Assembly: GCF_012163145.1 (NCBI RefSeq)
Contig: NZ_JAAVTX010000001.1
Coordinates: forward strand, 186,001-250,000
Reading direction: 5' to 3'
DNA length: 64,000 bases
Source: Falsiroseomonas frigidaquae
GTDB taxonomy: Bacteria; Pseudomonadota; Alphaproteobacteria; Acetobacterales; Acetobacteraceae
In this document: positions 1 through 9,994 of the stretch, one piece after another
Position numbering within the stretch: position 1 is the first letter of the stretch
How the letters are laid out: every line of letters starts with the position of its first letter
Notes under the pieces: model-generated
Databases searched by the model: none
What the model saw: the letters and a program-made list of their open reading frames with translations, nothing else
What the model was told of the DNA's origin: nothing
Translations under genes and position numbers: made by a program

Positions 1-336
1 GTGGACTACAAGCGCCTGACCAAGATCGGCGAGCAGAGCGAGGCGGTGGCAGACGCGCTGTATCTGCGGAACATGCCGGAAGGCACCACGCCCAACGTCT
101 ATGACGTGCTCGGCAACAAGGTGCTGCGCCGCATCGCCACCACGCTTGCCGGCCTGCCGAAGGAACTCGCCCTGCAGGGGGTGGAGGCGCAGGCGCGCAG
201 CCTGGAACGGGGCATCAAGCTCGCGGACTTCGCCGACCCGCGCAAACGCGAGGTGCTGATCCAGCGCTACCTCGCCGTGGCGGCGGATACCGCCACCGCC
301 AACGACCCGCTCGCCGGCCTCGGCATCACCCTGTAA
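1..336 (+). CDS. DUF1217-like flagellar protein, C-terminal part
   Basis: This is an open frame truncated by the window edge; the GTG at base 1 is probably internal. The 111 visible residues resemble the C-terminal repeat of DUF1217 proteins found in alphaproteobacterial flagellar clusters: a helix ending in a hydrophobic TLAGLP segment, then an arm with ERGIKLADFADP and a final QRYLAVAA helix. The function of DUF1217 proteins is not well defined; they are usually treated as accessory flagellar proteins. The gene converges on flhG and the two reading frames overlap by 11 bases. The family call rests on pattern memory alone. Confidence 0.55.
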   Translation: MDYKRLTKIGEQSEAVADALYLRNMPEGTTPNVYDVLGNKVLRRIATTLAGLPKELALQGVEAQARSLERGIKLADFADPRKREVLIQRYLAVAADTATANDPLAGLGITL

Positions 337-1081
337 GGTCGAGCTGGCGCGCCAGCGCCACGGTATCCATCGCCGCCATCGAATTCGGGTAGCGGCACAG
401 CAGCGGCGCCTGGCGGCGAATCGCATCGGCCACGCGGTCGTCGCGGCGCAGGATCCCGGCCACCGGGATGTCACGCAGCAGGAAGGTCTGGCAGGCGCGC
501 TGCAGCGTCACGCCCGTGCGCCGGCCGGCCTGTTCGTCCCGCGCCTGGTTGATGACGATGCGCGCATCGCCATCCAGCCGGTCGTGGCCATACAGCTTCA
601 GCACGGCATAGGCATCCGTCAGGCTGGTCGGTTCATCCGTCGCGACCACCAGCAGCGTATCCGCCAGCGCGGCGAGGCGTCGCGTCGCCGCGCTCAGCCC
701 GGCGCCGAGATCCAGCACCACCGCATCCCAGCCCAGCGTAGCATCGCGCAGCATTTCGCCGACCCGTTCCACAGCCTCCGGCTTCAGCTCGGCTAGGCCG
801 CCGCTGCCGGAACGGCCCGGCATCACATCGAAGCCAGCCTCCTCATGCCGCAGCACGGCACTCTCGAAGCTGCAGCGGCCGGTGAGCACGCCGAACATGT
901 CCCGCACCGGTTGCAGGCCAAGCTGGACATCCACATTGGCCAGTCCGAAATCACCATCCACCAGCAGCACGCGCAGGCCTCGCTGTGCCAGGGCCTGTGA
1001 CAGGGTGATGGACAGCCAGGTCTTGCCGACGCCCCCCTTGCCGGAGGCAATGGCGACGATACGGCCGCGTAATGCGGTCAT
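326..1081 (-). CDS. flhG: MinD-like ATPase FlhG/FleN, flagellar number regulator
   Basis: A ParA/MinD-family ATPase of 251 residues. The deviant Walker A motif SGKGGVGKT is at residues 13-21 and the LLVDGDFGLANVDV strand (Walker A') near 39-52. FlhG proteins work with FlhF to control the number and placement of flagella, cycling between a membrane-bound ATP dimer and a cytosolic monomer. It is the last gene of the fliF-to-flhG operon. Its ATG overlaps the flhF stop by four bases, so translational coupling is likely. No FleQ-type regulator is present here; FlbD, four genes upstream, would be the sigma-54 activator. A generic MinD is less likely given the position directly after flhF. Confidence 0.85.
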   Translation of the reverse strand: MTALRGRIVAIASGKGGVGKTWLSITLSQALAQRGLRVLLVDGDFGLANVDVQLGLQPVRDMFGVLTGRCSFESAVLRHEEAGFDVMPGRSGSGGLAELKPEAVERVGEMLRDATLGWDAVVLDLGAGLSAATRRLAALADTLLVVATDEPTSLTDAYAVLKLYGHDRLDGDARIVINQARDEQAGRRTGVTLQRACQTFLLRDIPVAGILRRDDRVADAIRRQAPLLCRYPNSMAAMDTVALARQLDLTG

Positions 1082-2064
1082 GGCGAGGTTCCTTCCTGCG
1101 GAGTCGCCCCGGCATGGGAACGGCGACGCAACCTGGCAGAGAGCCAGGCGGGTTCAAGACAAGTCAGGCCATCGGCCACCTGGCCGCTGGTTCCGGCCTC
1201 GGCCAGCGCCAGCCCACCGGCGGTCGCGGCAGCCAGGATGCTGCCGATGCGGCGCGTGGCATCGAGCCGTGTCGGCACCAGGTGCCGGGCGCCAAGCGCA
1301 GCGAAGGCGCGCGCCAGATCCGCGGCTTCCGCCGCATCCAGCCCCGCCGGCAGCACCAGCGCCACAACGGCGCCGGTGGCGGCCACCAGTTCCGCCAGCA
1401 GGCGCGCCTGGTCCGGCACGAAGGGGTCGAGGCCGGCGGTGTCGATCAGCACCGGCTGGCCCGGCTGCCGGCGCCCTACCGCCGCCGCCGCAGTGGCTGG
1501 CGTCAGCGCCACTGCAAGCGTCGCACCCAGCACGCGGGTGAAGGCCGCCAGCTGTTCGGCCGCAGCGGGCCGCTCGCCATCCGCCGTGATCAGCAGCGGC
1601 GGCGCGCCGCCATCCAGCACACGGCGCGCGGCCAGCTTGGCGCAGGTCAGCGTCTTCCCGGCCCCTGAAGGTCCCGCCAGCAGCAGCGGGCGGGCGATGC
1701 CGTCCGGCAGCCTTGCGAAGCGCAGGCTGGCCTCCAGCGAAGCCTCCAGTGGCGCCGCGGACAGCCGTTCGGCCAGCGCCTGCGGCACCCGGTGGAATTC
1801 CAGCGCCGCGGCATCCCCCGGAGGGGCCCGCCTCGGCGCCGCGGGGCCGGCGGGCGCGAAATCGAAGCGGCGCGGCACCACCATGCCCTGCGGCGAGATC
1901 AGCAGCAGATCCGCCTCCGCCTCCGGCGGTTCCAGCCCGCCGGTCACCTCGACGCCGCCGGCGACATGGCGCGAGGACAGCAGCGCGGCATCCGGCCCCA
2001 GCTCCTGCCGCAGTCGTGCCATGGCCTCCGGCATCGTCGCTGCGCGCAACACGCGAATCCGCAT
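1078..2064 (-). CDS. flhF: SRP-type GTPase FlhF
   Basis: 328 residues. The N-terminal segment MRIRVLRAATMPEAMARLRQ matches the FlhF start. An Ala/Pro-rich linker follows, and the SRP-GTPase (NG) domain begins near residue 125 with the P-loop GPSGAGKT at 131-138 and a later DTAG motif. FlhF recruits early flagellar components, notably FliF, to the cell pole. The protein is shorter than many FlhF (about 370-450), mainly in the linker. It lies 3 bases after flhA and overlaps flhG by 4 bases, the classic flhA-flhF-flhG order. Confidence 0.85.
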   Translation of the reverse strand: MRIRVLRAATMPEAMARLRQELGPDAALLSSRHVAGGVEVTGGLEPPEAEADLLLISPQGMVVPRRFDFAPAGPAAPRRAPPGDAAALEFHRVPQALAERLSAAPLEASLEASLRFARLPDGIARPLLLAGPSGAGKTLTCAKLAARRVLDGGAPPLLITADGERPAAAEQLAAFTRVLGATLAVALTPATAAAAVGRRQPGQPVLIDTAGLDPFVPDQARLLAELVAATGAVVALVLPAGLDAAEAADLARAFAALGARHLVPTRLDATRRIGSILAAATAGGLALAEAGTSGQVADGLTCLEPAWLSARLRRRSHAGATPQEGTSP

Positions 2065-2067
2065 GCG

Positions 2068-4146
2068 TCAGACCTGCCCGAGCGTGCGGATGCGGGCGCG
2101 CGGGTGGATCTCGCCCTGGGCCAGCACGGTGGTCATCGGCCGGAAGCGTTCGACCACGGCGCGGACATGGGCGCGGATCGCGCCGGAGCAGACCAGCACC
2201 GGCGATTCCCCCTGCGCCGCCGCGGCATCCAGCGCGTCGCGCAGGCGGCGGATGAAATCGGTCAGCCGGGACGGCGCCATGGCAAGCTGGCGATCCTCCG
2301 CCGGGCCGACCAGCGACTCGCCGAAGGCGGCTTCCCATTCGGCGCCGAGGGAAATCAGCGGCACATGCCCGCTCGGCCCCCGCGCCGCATCGGTCAGCTG
2401 CCGCGCCAGGCGCAGCCGCACCAGCGACACGATGACGGGAATGGCGCGGGCGCCGGACGCGCTGGCTTCCTGGATGCCCTCCAGGATGGTCGGCAGGTCG
2501 CGGATCGAGACGCGTTCCAGCAGCAGCGTCTGCAGCACGCGCTGCACCGTGCCCAGGCTGACCTGCCCCGGCACCAGCTCCGCCACCAGGCGGCGCTGTT
2601 CCTCGGGCAGGTTGTCCAGCAGCTTGCGTGTATCGGCGTAGGACAGGATCTCCGCCATGTTCTCGCGCACGATCTCGGTCAGGTGCGTCGCCAGCACGCC
2701 GGCGGTGTCCACCACGGTGCAGCCGCGCGCCAGCGCTTCCTCGCGGTACTGCTCCTCGATCCACACGGCGGGCAGGCCGAAGGCGGGCTCGTTGCACTGC
2801 TCGCCGGGCAGGTCGGGCGTGCCGCCGCTGGGGTCGATCGCTAGGTGCAGCGGCGCGCGCAGGCGGCCCTGCCCGGCCTCCACCTCCTTCACCCGGACCA
2901 CATACTGGTCCGCCGCGAGCGTCAGATTGTCCTGCACGCGGACGGAGGGCAGCACGAAGCCCATCTCGGCGGCAAGCGTGCGGCGCAGCGCGCGGATCTG
3001 CTCAGTCAGCTGCGGCGCCTCACCAGCCGCGAGCGAAAGCAGGCCATAGCCCAACTCGATGCGGATCAGGTCGACGCGCAGCGCATCGGCCGTCTGGGCC
3101 TCCTCCGGCCGCGCCGTGGCGGCGGGCGCGGCGGGCGCTTCCGGCGCTGCATCCTGCGGCCCGTTCCGGCGCAGCCAGGCGAAGCCACCGGCCAGCGCCG
3201 CCAGCGCCAGGAAGGGCAGCGCCGGCATGCCGGGCATGAAGGCCATCAGCACGGCGCCACCGGCCGCGATCGCCAGCGGCTTCGGCCCGCCCGCCAGCTG
3301 CAGCGCCAGCAACTGGTCGGCGCGCCCCTCCGCCCCCGCCTTGGTGACGACGATGCCCGCGGCGACGGAAACGAGCAGCGAGGGAATCTGGCTGACCAGC
3401 CCATCGCCGACCGTCAGCAGCGAGAAGCTCTGCACCGCCTCGCCCAGCGGCATGCCGTGCCGGCCGAGACCGATTGCCATGCCACCCAGCAGGTTCACGA
3501 AGGTGACGAGGATGCCGGCGATCGCATCGCCACGGACGAATTTCGCCGCACCATCCATAGCGCCGAAGAAGGCGCTTTCCTGTTCCAGATCGCGCCGCCG
3601 GCGGCGCGATTCCGTCTCGTCGATCATGCCCGCGGACAGGTCGGCGTCGATCGCCATCTGCTTGCCGGGCATCGCATCCAGGCTGAACCGCGCGGCGACT
3701 TCCGCGATGCGGCCAGAGCCTTTCGTCACCACCATGAAGTTCACGAGCAGCAGGATGGAGAACACCACCAGCCCGACCACAACGTCGCCGCCCATCAGGA
3801 AGCCACCGAAGGCGGCCACGACCTGCCCGGCACCCCCCTCACCCTCATGCCCATGGCTGAGGATGGCGCGGGTGGTGGCGACGTTCAGGCCGAGGCGCAG
3901 CAGCGTGGTCAGCAGCAGCACCGTGGGGAAGGAAGTGAACTCCAGCGGCCGCTGCAGGAACAGCGCCACCATCAGCACCAGGATCGAGGAGGTGATGGAG
4001 ACCGCAAGCCCGAGGTCCAGCAACACCGTCGGCAGCGGCACCACCATCACCGCCAGCAGCGCCATGACGCCGAAGGCCAGCGTCAGGTCGCCACCCGGCG
4101 TCGCCTGGCGGAGCCAGCCGGACATCGCGGTGCGCGTCATCGACAT
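2068..4146 (-). CDS. flhA: flagellar export gate protein FlhA
   Basis: 692 residues, the usual length. The N-terminal half holds about eight membrane segments, starting near residue 24, and the FHIPEP-family signature region around residues 85-200, including LRLGLNVATTRAIL and MPGKQMAIDADLSAG. A Pro/Ala-rich linker at about 330-350 leads to the cytosolic C-terminal domain, which forms the nonameric ring docking export chaperones. FlhA is the inner-membrane gate of the flagellar type III export machine. It starts 6 bases after the flbD stop and ends 3 bases before flhF. Confidence 0.95.
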   Translation of the reverse strand: MSMTRTAMSGWLRQATPGGDLTLAFGVMALLAVMVVPLPTVLLDLGLAVSITSSILVLMVALFLQRPLEFTSFPTVLLLTTLLRLGLNVATTRAILSHGHEGEGGAGQVVAAFGGFLMGGDVVVGLVVFSILLLVNFMVVTKGSGRIAEVAARFSLDAMPGKQMAIDADLSAGMIDETESRRRRRDLEQESAFFGAMDGAAKFVRGDAIAGILVTFVNLLGGMAIGLGRHGMPLGEAVQSFSLLTVGDGLVSQIPSLLVSVAAGIVVTKAGAEGRADQLLALQLAGGPKPLAIAAGGAVLMAFMPGMPALPFLALAALAGGFAWLRRNGPQDAAPEAPAAPAATARPEEAQTADALRVDLIRIELGYGLLSLAAGEAPQLTEQIRALRRTLAAEMGFVLPSVRVQDNLTLAADQYVVRVKEVEAGQGRLRAPLHLAIDPSGGTPDLPGEQCNEPAFGLPAVWIEEQYREEALARGCTVVDTAGVLATHLTEIVRENMAEILSYADTRKLLDNLPEEQRRLVAELVPGQVSLGTVQRVLQTLLLERVSIRDLPTILEGIQEASASGARAIPVIVSLVRLRLARQLTDAARGPSGHVPLISLGAEWEAAFGESLVGPAEDRQLAMAPSRLTDFIRRLRDALDAAAAQGESPVLVCSGAIRAHVRAVVERFRPMTTVLAQGEIHPRARIRTLGQV

Positions 4147-4152
4147 GTGGCG

Positions 4153-5502
4153 TCAGTCCGCCGCGTAGCCATGTGCGGCCGGAACCGCAAGGCCGGAGGC
4201 GCGGTAGTCCTGGATCTTGTTGCGCAGCGCGCGGATCGAGATGCCGAGAATCTCCGCCGCGCGCGTGCGGTTGCCGAGGCAATGCGACAGCGTGCCGATG
4301 ATGAGATCCCGCTCCACCTCGTCCACCTTGCGGCCGACCAGGGCCTCCACCCCCGTCGCCCCGCCGGCGGCAGCGGCAGAAGGCTCGGCCGGAGTCAGTT
4401 CCACCGCCTCCGGCCCGATCTCGTGGCCTTCCGCCAGCAGCACCGCGCGATGCACGGCATTCTCCAGTTCCCGCACATTGCCCGGCCAGCGATGCGCCGC
4501 CAGCGTGGCGCGCGCGGCCGGGGAAAGCATGCGGCGCGGCAGGCCGTTGGCGTCGGCGAAGCGGCGTGCGAAATGCTCGGCCAGCGGCAGGATATCCGCC
4601 ACGCGCTCACGCAGCGCCGGCAGCCGCATGCGGACGACGTCGAGACGGAAGTACAGGTCCTCGCGAAAGCGGCCCGCACGCACCTCCGCCACCAGGTCGC
4701 GGTTGGTGGCTGCCAGGATGCGGACATCGACGCGCACCGGGCGCATGCCGCCCAGGCGATCCACCTCGCGTTCCTGGATGGCGCGCAGCAGCTTGGCCTG
4801 CAGCCGCGGGTCCATCTCCCCCACCTCGTCCAGCAGCAGCGTACCGCCATCGGCCTGTTCGAACTTGCCCTTGCGCATGGCGACGGCGCCGCTGAAGGCG
4901 CCCTTCTCATGGCCGAACAATTCGCTCTCCAGCAGCGTCTCCGGCAGCGCCGCGCAGTTCAGCGCGACGAAGGGGCCGCTGGCGCGGCGGCTGGCGGCGT
5001 GGATGTGGCGCGCCAGCACTTCCTTGCCCGTGCCGCTCTCGCCGGTGATCAGCACACTGGCATCGGCACGCGCCACCTGCGCGGCGCGTGCCAGCACCGC
5101 CAGCATCGCCGGGTCGCGCGCCACCGGCGCCACCTCCGGCCCACCAAGGCCGGACGCCGCCTCCAGCATCGCGGCGATCAGATCCGCATCCGGCGGCAGC
5201 GGCAGGAAATCCCGGGCTCCCGCCCGCACCGCGGCCACCGCCTCGGCCGAGGCTTCCTCCGGCCCGCAGGCGACCACCGGGCAGGCCATGCGTTCGGCCG
5301 CCATGCCGCGCAGCAGCGCGCCGACATCCAGCCCGACATGGCACAGCGTCAGATCCGCGCCGGGGCCACGCAGATGGGCGAGCGCGGCCGGCACGGTATC
5401 GGCCTGGGCGATGCCCGCACCGCGCGCCTGCGCCATGCGCGCCGCCACGCCGAGCGGGCCCGCCAAGGGGCCGAGGATGAGCAGCCGCGACATCACCCTC
5501 AT
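4153..5502 (-). CDS. flbD: sigma-54-dependent flagellar activator FlbD
   Basis: 449 residues. An N-terminal receiver-like domain (about 1-115) is degenerate. The AAA+ sigma-54 interaction domain follows, with Walker A GESGTGKE, the loop GAFSGA (the usual GAFTGA with Ser for Thr) and [10 protein letters not shown]. The C-terminal Fis-type helix-turn-helix contains [20 protein letters not shown]. FlbD activates middle and late flagellar genes, and its natural targets here are the two sigma-54 promoters at 11159-11174 and 15770-15785. I take the ATG at 5502, which overlaps the fliN stop as ATGA; another ATG lies three codons further on. The longer open frame upstream only reads through fliN and fliH out of frame. 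Confidence 0.9.
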   Translation of the reverse strand: MRVMSRLLILGPLAGPLGVAARMAQARGAGIAQADTVPAALAHLRGPGADLTLCHVGLDVGALLRGMAAERMACPVVACGPEEASAEAVAAVRAGARDFLPLPPDADLIAAMLEAASGLGGPEVAPVARDPAMLAVLARAAQVARADASVLITGESGTGKEVLARHIHAASRRASGPFVALNCAALPETLLESELFGHEKGAFSGAVAMRKGKFEQADGGTLLLDEVGEMDPRLQAKLLRAIQEREVDRLGGMRPVRVDVRILAATNRDLVAEVRAGRFREDLYFRLDVVRMRLPALRERVADILPLAEHFARRFADANGLPRRMLSPAARATLAAHRWPGNVRELENAVHRAVLLAEGHEIGPEAVELTPAEPSAAAAGGATGVEALVGRKVDEVERDLIIGTLSHCLGNRTRAAEILGISIRALRNKIQDYRASGLAVPAAHGYAAD

Positions 5503-5831
5503 CCCATCCGATCGGTCTTGACGATCTCGGTCATGGTGACGCCCAGCCGGTTCTCGCCGACCATCACCACCTCGCCGCGCGCCACCAGGCGGTTGTTGAC
5601 ATAGATGTCCACCGCCTCGCCCAGCTTGCGGTCCAGCTCCACCATCGCGCCGCGCCCGAGCTTCAGAAGCTGGGAGACCTGCATGGTGGCGCGGCCGAGC
5701 ACGGCACTGACCTGCACGGGGATGTCGTAGATCGCGCCGAGATCGGCCGCGCCCTGCGCCGGCCGTCGTGGCTGGCCCTCCACATCCTTCAGTTCCTCGA
5801 GCACGAATGGGCTTATGGTGTCGTTCGACAT
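5499..5831 (-). CDS. fliN: flagellar motor switch protein FliN
   Basis: 110 residues made almost entirely of one SpoA/FliN C-terminal domain. It runs from [19 protein letters not shown] through [26 protein letters not shown] to [17 protein letters not shown]. FliN forms the lower C-ring, binds CheY-P signals indirectly and docks FliH. The short acidic N-terminus (about 30 residues) is typical of alphaproteobacterial FliN. It begins 9 bases after fliH and overlaps flbD by 4 bases. No fliM lies in the window. Confidence 0.92.
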   Translation of the reverse strand: MSNDTISPFVLEELKDVEGQPRRPAQGAADLGAIYDIPVQVSAVLGRATMQVSQLLKLGRGAMVELDRKLGEAVDIYVNNRLVARGEVVMVGENRLGVTMTEIVKTDRMG

Positions 5832-5840
5832 GTTCGCTCC

Positions 5841-6476
5841 TCAGGCCAGGCCGAGTTCGGCCAATGTCTCGTGCAAGGCATCCACCGCCGCCGCGGCCTT
5901 GCGTTCCGCGGTGCCGTCGCGCCAGGTCAGCCGCGCCTCGCCTGGCTGCAGCGCCGCATCGGCCGTCACCTCCAGCCGCGTCTCCGGCGCGAAATGCGCG
6001 GCGACCGGCACGACGAGATCGGGCGCCACGCGCAGCACGACGGAAGGTTCGGTCGCCAGGTTCGGCAGCAGCGTGGCGGCGAAGCGCTGCACCTCCGCCT
6101 GCCCCAGTTGCGCCTGCAGCGTCGGCAGCACGGCCAGCAGCGCGGCCAGGGTGGCGCGTGCCACCGCATGCGCCGCGTCCTCCGCCACGTCCCGCGCTTC
6201 CGTAGCACCGAGGGCGAGGGCGGCGGCGGCCTCGCGCAGCGCCATCGCCACGGCGGCGTCCAGGCTGCGCTCGGCTTCCTGCCGGCCGGCCTGCAGGCCG
6301 GCTTCCCGCCCTGCCGCGAAGCCTTCGGCACGCGCCGCCTCCAGCAGGCCCGGCAGCGGGTCCGGCGCCCGCGCGGGCGCCGCCTTCGCCTCCTGCGGCG
6401 CGTCGAAATCCGTCAGGCCCAGGATGTAGGGCGTGCGGCGCAACGGCGCGCGCGCGGTGGTGCCGGACTGGCTCAT
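5841..6476 (-). CDS. fliH: flagellar assembly protein FliH-like
   Basis: 211 residues with an Ala/Glu/Arg-rich helical middle (about 45-135, likely coiled coil, with AxxxG-like spacing in [19 protein letters not shown]) and a C-terminal domain ending in a long helix. FliH regulates the export ATPase FliI and tethers it to FliN in the C-ring. The assignment rests on the glycine-spaced repeat pattern and on position: between fliG (4-base ATGA overlap) and fliN (9-base gap), the standard alphaproteobacterial order. FliH sequences diverge strongly, so context carries much of the weight. Confidence 0.75.
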   Translation of the reverse strand: MSQSGTTARAPLRRTPYILGLTDFDAPQEAKAAPARAPDPLPGLLEAARAEGFAAGREAGLQAGRQEAERSLDAAVAMALREAAAALALGATEARDVAEDAAHAVARATLAALLAVLPTLQAQLGQAEVQRFAATLLPNLATEPSVVLRVAPDLVVPVAAHFAPETRLEVTADAALQPGEARLTWRDGTAERKAAAAVDALHETLAELGLA

Positions 6477-7486
6477 TCCACCATCGCCTCCTGCGCGCCG
6501 TCGGAGAGCTGCAATTCACCCTGCGCCGCGAGTTCCTTCGCGAGCTGCACGATGGCGGCCTGCGCCTCCTCCACGTCGCGCAGCCGCACCGGGCCGAGGG
6601 CGGAGATGTCGTCACGCAGCATACGGCCGGCGCGTTCGGACATGCCCTTGAGGAACAGCTCCCGCAGCCCTTCCGAGGCACCCTTCAGCGCGATCGCCAG
6701 CTTGTCCTTCTCCACCGCGCGCAGCAGCACCGGCATGCCCTGCGCATCCAGGCGACGCAGATCCTCGAAGGTGAACATCAGCCCGCGGATGCGCCCGGCG
6801 CTCTCGCCGGAGGCATTCTCCAGCGATGCCATCAGCCGCGCTTCCGTGGTGCGATCCAGGTTGTTGAAGATGTCCGCCATCAATTCGTGCGGATCGCGGC
6901 GGGCGGCACGCGCCAGGTTCGACATGAACTCCGCCTTCAGCGTGCGCTCGACGCCTTCCAGCGCCTCCGTCTGCGGGCTTTCCATGCGCAGCATCCGCAT
7001 CACGACTTCCATCGCGAAGGGCTCGGGCAGCAGCGCGAGGACACGCGCCGCATGGTCCGGCTTCACCCGCGACAGCACCACGGCGACGGTCTGCGGGTAT
7101 TCGTTCTTCAGGTAGTTGGCGAGCACGTTCTCATTCACGTTGCCCAGCTTGTCCCACATGGTCCGGCCTGCCGGGCCGCGCAGCTCATCCATGATCTGCG
7201 CAACGCGTTCCTTGGGCAGCGACCGCAGCAGCATGCGCTCCGTCGTCTCCCACCCGCCGATCAGCGCGCCGGCCTGGCCCATCTCCCGGCTGAACTCGTT
7301 GCAGAGATCCTCGACATCCTGCGCCGCGATGGCGCCCAGCGAGGCCATCGCGGCGGACAGGTCGCGCACCTCGTCGTCATGCATGCGGCCGAGCAGCGTG
7401 GCGGCGCGTTCCTCGCCGAGTGCGAGCATCAGCACGGCGGCCTTCTGGGCACCCGGCATGGAGCTGCGGCGCAGGGAAGAAGACAT
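6473..7486 (-). CDS. fliG: flagellar motor switch protein FliG
   Basis: 337 residues, the normal size. The N-terminal MS-ring-binding domain begins [19 protein letters not shown], the middle domain carries the EHPQT-type motif as [16 protein letters not shown], and the C-terminal torque domain contains [20 protein letters not shown] and [19 protein letters not shown] with alternating charges. FliG couples MotA to rotor rotation. The start ATG shares one base with the fliF stop (TAATG), implying coupled translation that would balance the two ring proteins; fliH follows with an ATGA overlap. Confidence 0.95.
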   Translation of the reverse strand: MSSSLRRSSMPGAQKAAVLMLALGEERAATLLGRMHDDEVRDLSAAMASLGAIAAQDVEDLCNEFSREMGQAGALIGGWETTERMLLRSLPKERVAQIMDELRGPAGRTMWDKLGNVNENVLANYLKNEYPQTVAVVLSRVKPDHAARVLALLPEPFAMEVVMRMLRMESPQTEALEGVERTLKAEFMSNLARAARRDPHELMADIFNNLDRTTEARLMASLENASGESAGRIRGLMFTFEDLRRLDAQGMPVLLRAVEKDKLAIALKGASEGLRELFLKGMSERAGRMLRDDISALGPVRLRDVEEAQAAIVQLAKELAAQGELQLSDGAQEAMVE

Positions 7487-9150
7487 TACTTGCGGTCCTC
7501 CGGCGCCAGCCAGCGACGCACCAGCGCCAGCGCCTCATCCGGATGCTTCTCCACCAGCCCGGCGACGCGCTGGAGGGAAGAAGCCTTGAGCTGGCCTTCC
7601 ACCATGGCGACATCCACCAGCTCCTCCTCGGCAGCCGCCTCGCCGACCAGCCGCGCCGTGGTGGGGCCGCCGGCCTGCGCGGGTGCAGGCAGCGAAGCCG
7701 CGGCCATCGCATCGCCGATCGCGCCCGCCGGGCGCGGCTCCAGCGTCGCCGTCAGGCGGGACACCATCGGGCGGCCCAGCAGCAGCAGCGCGGCCAGCGC
7801 CACCACCGCCACCAGCCCGCTTTCCGCCAGGCGCGTGACCAGCGCCGGAGTCAGCAGCCCGGCGACCAGGCCCGGGGCCTCCTCCATCGCCGCCATCTCC
7901 GGCTGCGCGAAGCGCAGGCTCACCACTTCCAGCCGGTCGCCGCGCCGCTCGTCGTAGCCGATGGCACCCCGCACCAGGGCGGAGATGCGCTCCAGCTCCT
8001 CCGGCGTGCGTTCGCGGAACTGCGGCGTGCCGGTGGCCGTCGCGGCGGGCTCGGTGACGCCGTCCACCATCACGGCGACCGACAGGCGCCGCAGCATCGG
8101 GAACTGGCGCAGCGTGTTGCGCGTGGTGCGGCCGATCTCGAAGTTGGTGGTTTCCTCCTGCCGGCTCTCGACATTCTGCGGCCCGGCATTCTGCGTCGCC
8201 GGCGCGCCCGGAAGCTGGTTGGCGACGGAGGTGTTCTGCGCCTCCCCGCTGCGGTTGCTCTGGGTGTTGGAGGTGGTGCTGCGCGGCACCTGGTTGTCCG
8301 GGTCGAAGCGTTCCTCCGTTGTCTGCACACGATCCGTGTCCAGCTCCACCGTCGCCTCGACACGCACGCGCCCGGCGCCGATACTGCGTTCCAGCATCTC
8401 CTCGACATTGCGCGCGATGCGGATTTCCTGGGCGCGGCGCAGTTCCTCGTTGCTCATCGCCACGCCCTGCTCGGAGCCCGGCAGCGCCTGCCCGCCGCGC
8501 GCCAGCAATTCGGCGCGGCCATCGACGATCGAGACATTCTGCGGCCGCAGTCCCGGCACGGCGGCGGAGACCAGGTGCAGCACCGCCTGCACGCCTTCGC
8601 GGTCCAGCCGGGCGCCGCCGCGCATCTGCAGCACCACGCTGGCCTGCGCCTCGCCGCGTTCGCGGGAGAATGGCTCGCGGCGCGGCAGCACCAGATGCAC
8701 GCGTGCGCCAGCCACACCGGTCAGCGTGCGGATGGAGCGCGCGATCTCGCCTTCCAGCGCGCGCAGCCGGTTCAGGTCCTGCTGGAACGGCGTCGCCGTC
8801 AGGCCGCCCTGGCGGTCGAAGATCTCGTAGCCGAGCGATCCACCGGCCGGAATGCCATCGCGCGCCAGCTGCAGCCGCAGACGCGGCACCTGGTCCAGCG
8901 GCACCAGCACCTCCGTGCCGTTCACGCCGATGCGGTGCGGCACGCGGGCACGTTCCAGCGCGGCGACGACCTGCGACGCATCGCGCTGGTCGAGATCGCC
9001 ATAGAGCAGCCCCATCGGCGGCTCCGCCGTGCGAATCGCGAGGAAGCCGATCAGGCCAAGGGTCACGACCGCGATGCCGCCGAGCGCCGCCAGGCGCATC
9101 GGGCCGAGGCCGCGCAGCACGGCCAGGAGGTTGCCGAGGCCGCCCATCAC
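7486..9150 (-). CDS. fliF: flagellar MS-ring protein FliF
   Basis: 554 residues. There is one transmembrane helix near residues 18-42 and a second near 435-460. Between them lie the ring-building motifs, including GLLYGDLDQRDASQVVAALE and DPRQGGLTATPFQQ-like text, and a low-complexity Asn/Gln/Thr linker. The short cytosolic tail after the second helix is the FliG-binding region. FliF is the first structural piece of the basal body. It heads the eight-gene minus-strand operon; a CtrA-like box lies 90 bases upstream at 9240-9254. Confidence 0.94.
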   Translation of the reverse strand: MMGGLGNLLAVLRGLGPMRLAALGGIAVVTLGLIGFLAIRTAEPPMGLLYGDLDQRDASQVVAALERARVPHRIGVNGTEVLVPLDQVPRLRLQLARDGIPAGGSLGYEIFDRQGGLTATPFQQDLNRLRALEGEIARSIRTLTGVAGARVHLVLPRREPFSRERGEAQASVVLQMRGGARLDREGVQAVLHLVSAAVPGLRPQNVSIVDGRAELLARGGQALPGSEQGVAMSNEELRRAQEIRIARNVEEMLERSIGAGRVRVEATVELDTDRVQTTEERFDPDNQVPRSTTSNTQSNRSGEAQNTSVANQLPGAPATQNAGPQNVESRQEETTNFEIGRTTRNTLRQFPMLRRLSVAVMVDGVTEPAATATGTPQFRERTPEELERISALVRGAIGYDERRGDRLEVVSLRFAQPEMAAMEEAPGLVAGLLTPALVTRLAESGLVAVVALAALLLLGRPMVSRLTATLEPRPAGAIGDAMAAASLPAPAQAGGPTTARLVGEAAAEEELVDVAMVEGQLKASSLQRVAGLVEKHPDEALALVRRWLAPEDRK

Positions 9151-9239
9151 CGCCTCGCCTGCCTGATCCGCCGCGCCTGCCGCATCGATGCCCCCGTCGC
9201 CGCGTCCTGCCGCGTGGTGGGCAGGTTCTGCCGGGTGCC

Positions 9240-9254
9240 TTTACCTGCTGTTAA
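9240..9254 (-). promoter_or_regulatory. CtrA-like box upstream of fliF
   Basis: On the minus strand this reads TTAACAGCAGGTAAA, which is TTAA-N7-TAAA: one base off the CtrA consensus TTAA-N7-TTAA. It lies 90 bases upstream of the fliF ATG in the 134-base gap before flgD. In Caulobacter, CtrA directly controls early flagellar operons, so position and target fit. It is a short motif read by eye, so chance occurrence is possible. Confidence 0.4.
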
Positions 9255-9284
9255 CCAGCGTCCTCGCCTGGCGGTGATCCAGGC

Positions 9285-9983
9285 TCACTGCAGGCGGCGC
9301 AGCGCCTCGACGCCCACGGTCAGGCCGCCGATGGCAAGCTGCACGGTGGTGGAATCCTGAGAGACGCCGGTGATGGTGCCGGCGATCAGGCTCGGCAGCG
9401 CGCCGCGCGCCGCGCCTTCCGCATCGATGCCCGTTACGCTGAAGCTATAGCTGCCATCGGCGGCCTTCCGGCCCTGCTGGTCCATGCCGTCCCAGCTCCA
9501 GCCGGTGGCGGTGGTGCCGAGTGGCTGCACCACCTCCCGCAGCACGGCGCCGGCGGCGTTGGTGACGACGATGCGGGCGCGGTTGGCGCCATTGGCGGCA
9601 GCGATTTCGGGCAGGCGGATCTCCTGCACCTGGCCATCCTTCAGCGCGACTCGGCTGGAGGCGATCTCCGCCTGGCGCCCGACCATCGGGGTGGCCGAGA
9701 CCAGCGCGGAGGCGCGTTGCAGGCCCAGCAGGGTCTCCATGTGCTGGTTCGTCGCGATCTGCTGCTCCACCCCGGCGAATTGCGCGAGCTGCTGCGTGAA
9801 CTGCGTCGCGTCCATCGGCTGCGTCGGGTCCTGGTTGCGAAGCTGCGTGGTCAGCAGCAGCAGGAAGCTCTGCATGTCGCCGGCGATGCCACGCGCGGCG
9901 CTGGCCGCCGTGCCCGCACCGGTGCCGGTTGCCGTGCCGCTGGTGCTGGTGCTGGTGCTGGTGGTGCTCGTGGTCGTGCTCAT
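9285..9983 (-). CDS. flgD: hook-capping scaffold protein FlgD
   Basis: 232 residues. The N-terminus is a Ser/Thr-rich stretch (residues 1-20). The conserved FlgD signature follows: MQSFLLLLTTQLRNQDPTQP and the MDATQFTQQLAQFAGVEQQ segment. The C-terminal half holds the Ig/Tudor-like FLG domain with WDGMDQQGRKAADGSYSFSV. FlgD caps the growing hook and is discarded after hook completion. It follows fliK by 11 bases in the same direction; fliK ends at 9995. Confidence 0.92.
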   Translation of the reverse strand: MSTTTSTTSTSTSTSGTATGTGAGTAASAARGIAGDMQSFLLLLTTQLRNQDPTQPMDATQFTQQLAQFAGVEQQIATNQHMETLLGLQRASALVSATPMVGRQAEIASSRVALKDGQVQEIRLPEIAAANGANRARIVVTNAAGAVLREVVQPLGTTATGWSWDGMDQQGRKAADGSYSFSVTGIDAEGAARGALPSLIAGTITGVSQDSTTVQLAIGGLTVGVEALRRLQ

Positions 9984-9994
9984 CGGCGTGCTCC

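Noticed and set aside
2845-5604. Very long plus-strand open frame opposite flhA and flbD
   Set aside because: Composition is dominated by Arg, Gln, His and Ala with no motifs; it is the antisense image of GC-rich genes that clearly encode FlhA and FlbD.
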